The notes under the pieces are model-generated. The model did not search any database and was not told the DNA's origin. It was given only the letters and a program-made list of their open reading frames with translations. Below are positions 58,585 through 64,000 of a stretch of 64,000 bases of DNA, one piece after another (the first letter of the stretch is position 1; every line of letters starts with the position of its first letter). The position numbers were made by a program, and so were the translations under genes. This stretch comes from Ceratotherium simum simum (lineage: Eukaryota; Chordata; Mammalia; Perissodactyla; Rhinocerotidae): contig NW_004454281.1 in assembly GCF_000283155.1 (NCBI RefSeq), forward strand, positions 2,988,625 to 3,052,624. The letters run 5' to 3'.

Positions 58585-58815
58585 TCACCTATTAATTCAC
58601 GCGTGCACCAAATAGTTATTGACCACATAGGTGCCCGGCCCCGTTCTGGGCACCGGCTGCAGCAGTGAACAGTGGATGATTCTGGTTTGTGGAGCTCACA
58701 TTCTAGTGTTCTAGTGAGGGCGAGAGAGTCCAGCAAGGAAGCGCAAACATCAGCAAGGATGGTGCAGGGACTGGGAGGGGAATGAGGAGGGAGGATGGAG
58801 AGTGAAGGGCGGCTG
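58585..58815 (-). repeat. L2 3' end remnant
   Basis: ATAGTTATTGACCACATAGG, TGCCCGGCCCCGTTCTGGGC, then GGAGCTCACATTCTAGTG, a reversed L2 3' end. Confidence 0.75.
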
Positions 58816-59129
58816 TCCCTGCCCAGCTCCAGTCCCCCTGTGAGTATTCTCTCCTCTCCCACCTTGGCAGTGGTCTCCAGGGCCCAGAGACCACTGCTGT
58901 GCTGTTCACTAGCCTGGTGCCCAACTCATCATCATCATCAACTGTTGATTGAATGACAATCGGGTGTGTGGCCTCCCTTGGGCTCAGGGTGCCTGGCTTT
59001 GCCTGGAACTGTGGGATGCCAAAGCTCTCCCTGTTGTGAGGCATGGCCTTCACTCTAGGGAATGTGCACATTGGGGGGACTTTTCTTAGATGGTGTGCTG
59101 TTTTAAGAGGCTGCATTGAGCACATGCTT

Positions 59130-59300
59130 GGCAGAGGGGCCAGGGTCTGACCTTGGGCAGGCAACTTAACCTCTTTGAGCCTTGGTTTTCTCATCTACAA
59201 CGTGGGGTAGTAACTGCATCCATCTTGTAGGTGGTGCCGAGGAAAAGCAAGCCCTTGTGTGTGAAGGGCTCCGCCCACACATGGAGTGAGGACTCAAGGT
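59130..59300 (+). repeat. MIR SINE remnant
   Basis: CTTGGGCAGGCAACTTAACC, TCTTTGAGCCTTGGTTTTCT and CTCATCTACAACGTGGGGTA are the sense MIR core and 3' region. Confidence 0.75.
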
Positions 59301-59524
59301 TGGGAGCCAATATTAGCAACCAGAATTTGGGTGGGGCTGTTCCTCCTGCAAGAGAGAGTCTGCTACCCAGTGAGCAACTTGAATGCTAAGCTTCCGCAGT
59401 GCCACTCTGTGTCCTGTGTGTACCACCCACGTTGCATTCCCGACAACAGGGAATGAATGAACACTACCTGGCTTGGGAAGCAGCCGCTGGGGTGCATTGT
59501 GGCAGGAGGGAAGTGGGGGTTGGG

Positions 59525-59870
59525 AGGAAATTCATTCATTCATTCGTTTGACTTTTAACCTATTTGGTATCTATTTGGTGTCGGGCATGAGCTGGGTATT
59601 AGGTCGACAAGAATGAACCCGACAAAGTCTTTGTGCTCTCAGGGCAACTGCCCAGTGGCAGCATCAGGACTGCACAAGGGTGAGCAGCCTGGGATCAGGG
59701 GAGACTTCCTGAAGGAGAGGGTGTCTGAGCCAAGGAGGAGTTTGCCAAGCAGAGGTGGAGAAAAGGAGGAAGGGTGGGCCGGGCAGGAGGCTCCCTGAGT
59801 GCTAATGCCCAGAAGTGGGAGAAGAAGTCGTGGCATCTACAAGGAACAGGGAGTTTTCCAACGTGGCTTG
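59525..59870 (-). repeat. L2 remnant
   Basis: Starts with ATTCATTCATTCATTC, then GGTATCTATTTGGTGTCGGG and a decayed body (GGAGACTTCCTGAAGGAGAG). Reversed L2. Confidence 0.7.
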
Positions 59871-59930
59871 AGCTTGGGATGGGGGGAGGGGAGATGTGAT
59901 CTTGTATGGACATACTTACACTAAAATATT

Positions 59931-60141
59931 TTTTTTTATAATTTTATTTATTTATTTATTTTTTCCCCAAAGCCCCAGTAGATAGTTGTATGTCATAGCT
60001 GCACATCCTTCTAGTTGCTGCATGTGGGACGTGGCCTCAGCATGGCCGGACAAGCGGTGCATCGGTGCCCGCCCGGGATCCGAACCCGGGTCGCCAGCAG
60101 CAGAGCGCGCGCACTTAACCGCTAATCCACAGGGCCGGCCC
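59931..60141 (-). repeat. ERE SINE (type B) with 14-bp target duplication
   Basis: Reverse type B ending CCACAGGGCCGGCCC. The flanks TACACTAAAATATT (59917-59930) and TATACTAAAATATT (60142-60155) differ at one base. Confidence 0.95.
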
Positions 60142-60155
60142 TATACTAAAATATT

Positions 60156-61030
60156 ATTGATTGCTTGTCTGAAATTCAAATTTAACTGGGCATCCTGTAT
60201 TTTTTACTTGTTAAATCTGGCTGTGCTGTTAAGAAGCTGGGATTTACCCTTTTGCGATATTTTGTATACTTGTTTTCTTTTTTTGTTGAGAAAAGATGAT
60301 GGTAAAAGTAATGACTCAGCTCCACCATCCTTACTTGATCATCCTCCAGGACATAACAACCACAGTTCCCTTACCCAGGGCTCGCCAGAGCCTGGTTCTG
60401 TATCCCACCTGCCTCATCTCACTCCATCTCACTCCACCCTCCCGAGAGCCCTGCGGGCAAGTGCCTTTATTACTCCCAAGTGACTGATGAGGAAATGTGC
60501 TCAGAGGTGTTAGGTCCTGTACTAGACACACAGAGAATCCAGAGCGAGTTGGGACGCAAAATACACCTAATTCTCAATGGTTCTCTTTTTTATATTTCCA
60601 TACTGCCTTCCACCCAAATATAGTTTTACAGTGTTGCCGTTGGTGAGAACAAAATTTTGAAATCTGCTATTTTCACTTAATATTATATCAAAAATTTCCC
60701 CCAAGTTTTTAGGTGCTTATGTAATATTGCACTAGAAGCAGGAGAGTAACCATGCTTGGATTTTATAAAGTGCTTGGCAGGAAATAGGCTTGTGAGTGGA
60801 CACTGGAGGTGGGGAGACCATCCAAGGCTGCCTAGTAACCAGGACAGAGACAGTGAGAGTCTAGCTCACCGCAATTTAGAAATCTTGTCTTTTTTCCCCT
60901 TGGACTTCTTTTTTTTCTTTCTGATTTTAAAAGGAATATGTACTAAGTATAGAAAACTTGGAATATTCAGGAAAGTTAAAGAAGCAGAAAAAATAAAAAC
61001 TCACCCACAGGACATGAGTTACTACACAAC
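60156..61030. other. Intergenic sequence with weak L1-like text, no gene seen
   Basis: 60580-60740 resembles a reversed old L1 fragment (CTGCTATTTTCACTTAATAT). Otherwise AT-rich, unassigned sequence. Confidence 0.45.
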
Positions 61031-61900
61031 CTTGGGGAAGTAGCCTGGCAAACCTATTAAAATTGAAAACGCCCACATAACATTTAACCCATAGCTTCTA
61101 CTTCTAGAAAACTCTTCTACACAAGTAAAGGCAGGAGGATGCAAAGATATATATCCCAGGGCTTTAAAAAAATTTTAATAGTACCAAACTGTAAATAACC
61201 TGAACTAGCCATAATTAAGGGAAACGTTCATGAAACCCCCATACTCTGCAATCTTTGTCAGCTATTAAAGGATGAATTATGGACATGAACTAGAAAGATG
61301 TCTGTGATAGATTCTTAGGGGACAAAGAGCAAATGTAGTGTAAGTTTTATAGTGACTTATGGTTTATATAGCATATTATTTCATTTTTCCAAAAAAGTAA
61401 GATCTCAGGGAAGGAAGTGAAGATACATGTTAATGTTACTTCAGAGAACAGATAGAAGTCAGAGGCGGGGAGAATTAGTAACATTTTAAAAATGTATTTC
61501 AGTATAGGTAGAATTGCTCCAATCAGAAATGTTACTTTTGTAGTAAAACATACACTAAAATATATGTGTATGAAGAAAAATCCCAACCCCTAGAGAGACC
61601 TCTGTAGTTATTTCGATGTGTTTCCTTCATTTGCTTCCCCTTAGATCATTATTTTGCACGCATCCAGTACATACAAATTTGTGGTTTGCTTTTTTTTTTA
61701 ATATTGTTTGCACATTTCCAGATCATAAAACGCCCTTATAAACACCATTTGTAGTGACTGCTTAACATTCTATTGTGTGGACTATTTAACCAATCCCCTA
61801 TTGTCAGACATTTACTTTGTGTATGATTTTTTCATTATTACAAATGACACTTGAAAAAATATGATTGTACATTAATTTTCAAACGTAGATGAAACAAGTG
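61031..61900. repeat. Old L1 fragments
   Basis: 61031-61500 reads as a sense L1M 3' region (GATGCAAAGATATATATCCC, CCAAACTGTAAATAACCTGA, GCTATTAAAGGATGAATTAT). 61640-61860 is similar material, probably reversed (ACAAATTTGTGGTTTGCTTT). Confidence 0.55.
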
Positions 61901-62027
61901 ACTGTTTGGTTAGAGAGAGAGATAATGAAGCATACAGTCTGCAAATACGGTTAATTTCTTTAGAAGAGGATCCCAGAAGATGAATTACTACTGGTCCAGG
62001 CGGGTATGATCATTTTAAAAGATTTTT

Positions 62028-62241
62028 TTTTTTTTAATTTTTTGTTTATTGCAGTAACATTGGTTTATAACATTGTAAAAATTTCAGGTGTACATCATTG
62101 TACTTCTATTTCTGCATAGATTACATCATGTTCACCACCAAAATACTAATTACAACCCATCACCATGCACATGTCCCGAATTATCCCTTTCACCCTCCTC
62201 CCTCCCCCCTTCCCCTCTGGTAACCACCAATCCAATCTCTG
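62028..62241 (-). repeat. 5'-truncated L1 with 18-bp target duplication
   Basis: A 214-base reversed L1 3' end (TTTATAACATTGTAAAAATTT, GGTGTACATCATTGTACTTC, CTCTGGTAACCACCAATCC). It is flanked by TCATTTTAAAAGATTTTT at 62010-62027 and 62242-62259, so it is a complete, heavily 5'-truncated insertion. Confidence 0.92.
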
Positions 62242-62339
62242 TCATTTTAAAAGATTTTTATTTTTGGCTCATACTGTCAAATTCATATTTAGGAATTAGA
62301 GGCAATTTATATGCTCCCAACAGTATATGAGAGTAATTA

Positions 62340-62850
62340 CCCACCAGACCCCTGCTTGTGTTTAAAGATTATTATTTGAAACTGATTTCTGATTTGGTAA
62401 AAAAACAAAAAAATCCCATCATCTTGTAGTTGTAATTTGCATGCCTTTGGTTAGTAGAGCACTGACATTTTTTTTTTAGTAGTTTCTTCAAATAGTGAGC
62501 CCTCTACGGAGCTCTGTTTGTGGTGTCCCTTTTCTTCTTCACCGACGTTTGATATTTCCTTTTTCACTTATGTTCTTATCATTTGTAGTATCTGTTTCTG
62601 GGCTTTCTATTCTGTTTCTTGGTCTGTACCGCACTGAATTGACTGCAGTAGCTTTATAATTTGTTTTATTATCTGTTAGGGCAACCATCCTCATTCCTTT
62701 TTTTGTTCCCAAGGGGGCAAATGAGAGTTGGTTTTGGCTATTTATTCTTCCAGGTGAACTTAGAATTTTGTTAAATCTGGGAAATGTCCCATTACAACTG
62801 CATTAAATTTATCCATTACTTTGGAAGGAACAGTTACATAGCCATCCTTC
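62340..62850 (-). repeat. Old L1 ORF2-region fragment
   Basis: TTTGCATGCCTTTGGTTAGT, TTCTTGGTCTGTACCGCACT and GTTGGTTTTGGCTATTTATT match reversed L1 ORF2/3' sequence. Confidence 0.65.
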
Positions 62851-62981
62851 CTGAGGGCTCACTGAATTGGTTTTCAACCTGGACTGCGCTAGGGCACAAC
62901 TGCCCTGCATGGCAAATCTGGGTTCCTCTCAGACTTTGACAGTGGCGTGTTCCTTTGTTTGGCGTTCAAAGTAGAAAGAAA

Positions 62982-63282
62982 CAGGGCCAGCCCCATGGCT
63001 TAGCGGTTAAGTGCACGCGCTCCGCTACTGGCAGCCCGGGTTCGGATCTGGACGCACACCCACGTGCGGCTTCTCCTGCCACGCTGAGTCCGTGTCCCAC
63101 ATACAGCAGCTGGACGGATGTGCAACTATGACATACAACTATCTACTGGGGCTTTGGGGGAAAAAAAGGAGGAGGATTGGCAATAGATATTAGCTCAGAG
63201 CCCATCATCCTCAGCAAAAAGAGGAGGATTAGCACAGATGTTAGCTCAGGGCTGATTTTCCTCACACACAAAAAAAACAAAG
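62982..63282 (+). repeat. Composite ERE SINE (type B body plus two type A tail units), 15-bp target duplication
   Basis: Head GGGCCAGCCCCATGGCTTAG, type B body (CTACTGGGGCTTTGGGGG), then GGAGGAGGATTGGCAATAGA and two type A tail units, then an A-rich end. CAAAGTAGAAAGAAA flanks it at 62967-62981 and 63283-63297, so the whole composite inserted as one unit. Confidence 0.95.
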
Positions 63283-63399
63283 CAAAGTAGAAAGAAATAC
63301 ATTAAGTAACTCCCTAGAGAAGTGGCCCCGGCTCACCGCCAGCTCCAGCTCCTCTGAAGGCCATATGAATGAGACTGGGTCTGGCCAGTACAACTTAGG

Positions 63400-64000
63400 C
63401 TCCACGCTTGACCCCATGGGCCTGCGAGGGGCTGCAGTCACCGGAAGGGGCTGGCTGAGCACGGCGTGCTCGCGCCCTCCGCACCCTCTGAGCAGGTAGG
63501 GCGAGCCCGCGGGGCTACGGGCGCGGGGTCCCCAAGGGGACGCTGGAGTCAGGAGTAAGGGGCTCCCCTTCTCCTCCGGACCCCAACGCCCGGGCCTCTC
63601 CGGTAGGCCAGACCACGCCGCCTGCAACCCCTGGGGGCTGCGCCTTTGACGCTGGGGCGCTGCGGGCAGCACGGAGCGCGGTGCGAAGGAATCCTGGAGG
63701 TGAGGCGCAGGCTGCTAGGTGTGCCTGATGGGGGATTCTGAGGGGTCAGGGTCCGGCTCAAAGGGGGTCAGCTCTGAGTGTGGGAGCCGGGCGTGTGCCT
63801 GTCGGGGGGACCAGAGTCCCCTTCCTGGGGAGTGTGCGGTCCGGGTGTTGTGGGGTCGAGGTCGCGGTCCCACCCCCGCACCTAGACTCGGGGTCCGGCG
63901 GGGCGCCCACGGTCGGGGTCTCGGGCTCCTTCCGCGCGCCCCTCCCCCACGGCGCCGTCCAGCGGCCGCCCGCCCCGCCCAGCGCTCAGACCTCTCGCCC
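63400..64000. promoter_or_regulatory. CpG island at the right edge, possibly HIC2 5' region
   Basis: CpG-dense sequence with GC boxes (CCCGCCCCGCCC at 63969-63980), running out of the window. No protein domain is visible. In mouse the gene after Ube2l3 and Rimbp3 is, as I recall, Hic2 on the same strand as Rimbp3, so this may be its first-exon island (inference). On the minus strand an ATG near 63418 opens a frame reading MGSSVEPKLYW. It reaches a GTGAGC donor-like site near 63332, so an unrelated minus-strand first exon is also possible. Confidence 0.4.

Noticed and set aside
2076..63282. ERE heads as functional tRNA genes
   Set aside because: They keep promoter-box-like sequence (GGTTCGGATCC) but are SINE copies with tails and target duplications, not folded tRNA genes.

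Overview
This is a mammalian nuclear window. The clearest lineage marker is a family of tRNA-derived SINEs with the perissodactyl/equine ERE head (GGCCGGCCCCGTGG... through GGTTCGGATCC). I count 21 copies, 18 of them with a recognisable target-site duplication. The source is therefore a perissodactyl, most likely an equid; rhinoceros or tapir cannot be excluded by eye. A 375-base run of N (11031-11405) marks an assembly gap.

Two protein-coding genes are certain. UBE2L3 (ubiquitin-conjugating enzyme UbcH7) is on the minus strand: coding exon 1 (37233-37259) lies at the edge of a CpG island, and coding exon 2 (22491-22586) is 14.6 kb further into the gene. The catalytic-cysteine exon and the last exon were not found and should lie left of the window. 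RIMBP3 (RIMS-binding protein 3) is on the plus strand: an intact, intronless 1652-codon gene (46287-51245) encoding coiled coils, a proline run, an SH3 domain, two fibronectin type III domains and two more SH3 domains. The two genes are head to head, about 9 kb apart. The last 600 bases form another CpG island. From the Ube2l3-Rimbp3-Hic2 order I recall in mouse, it may be the HIC2 5' region, but no coding sequence here proves that.

Layout: 1-22.5 kb is UBE2L3 intron 2, filled with nested L1 fragments, ERE SINEs, two MLT1 LTRs and two Tigger elements. 22.6-37.2 kb is intron 1, with ancient MIR/L2/hAT remnants and a 37-base poly-G tract next to a TG repeat. 36.2-37.4 kb is the UBE2L3 CpG island. 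37.4-46 kb is intergenic with MIR/L2 remnants. 46-51.7 kb is RIMBP3. 51.7-63.4 kb is intergenic with L1, ERE and L2 pieces, and 63.4-64 kb is the second CpG island.

The two genes have no known direct functional link: one is a housekeeping E2 enzyme, the other a testis-specific scaffold. I found no CRISPR array, operon or clearly new biological system. The observations of most interest are a composite ERE subfamily, G-rich tracts of opposite polarity in UBE2L3 intron 1, a ZNF143/THAP11-type promoter motif, and the unassigned CpG island at the right edge.
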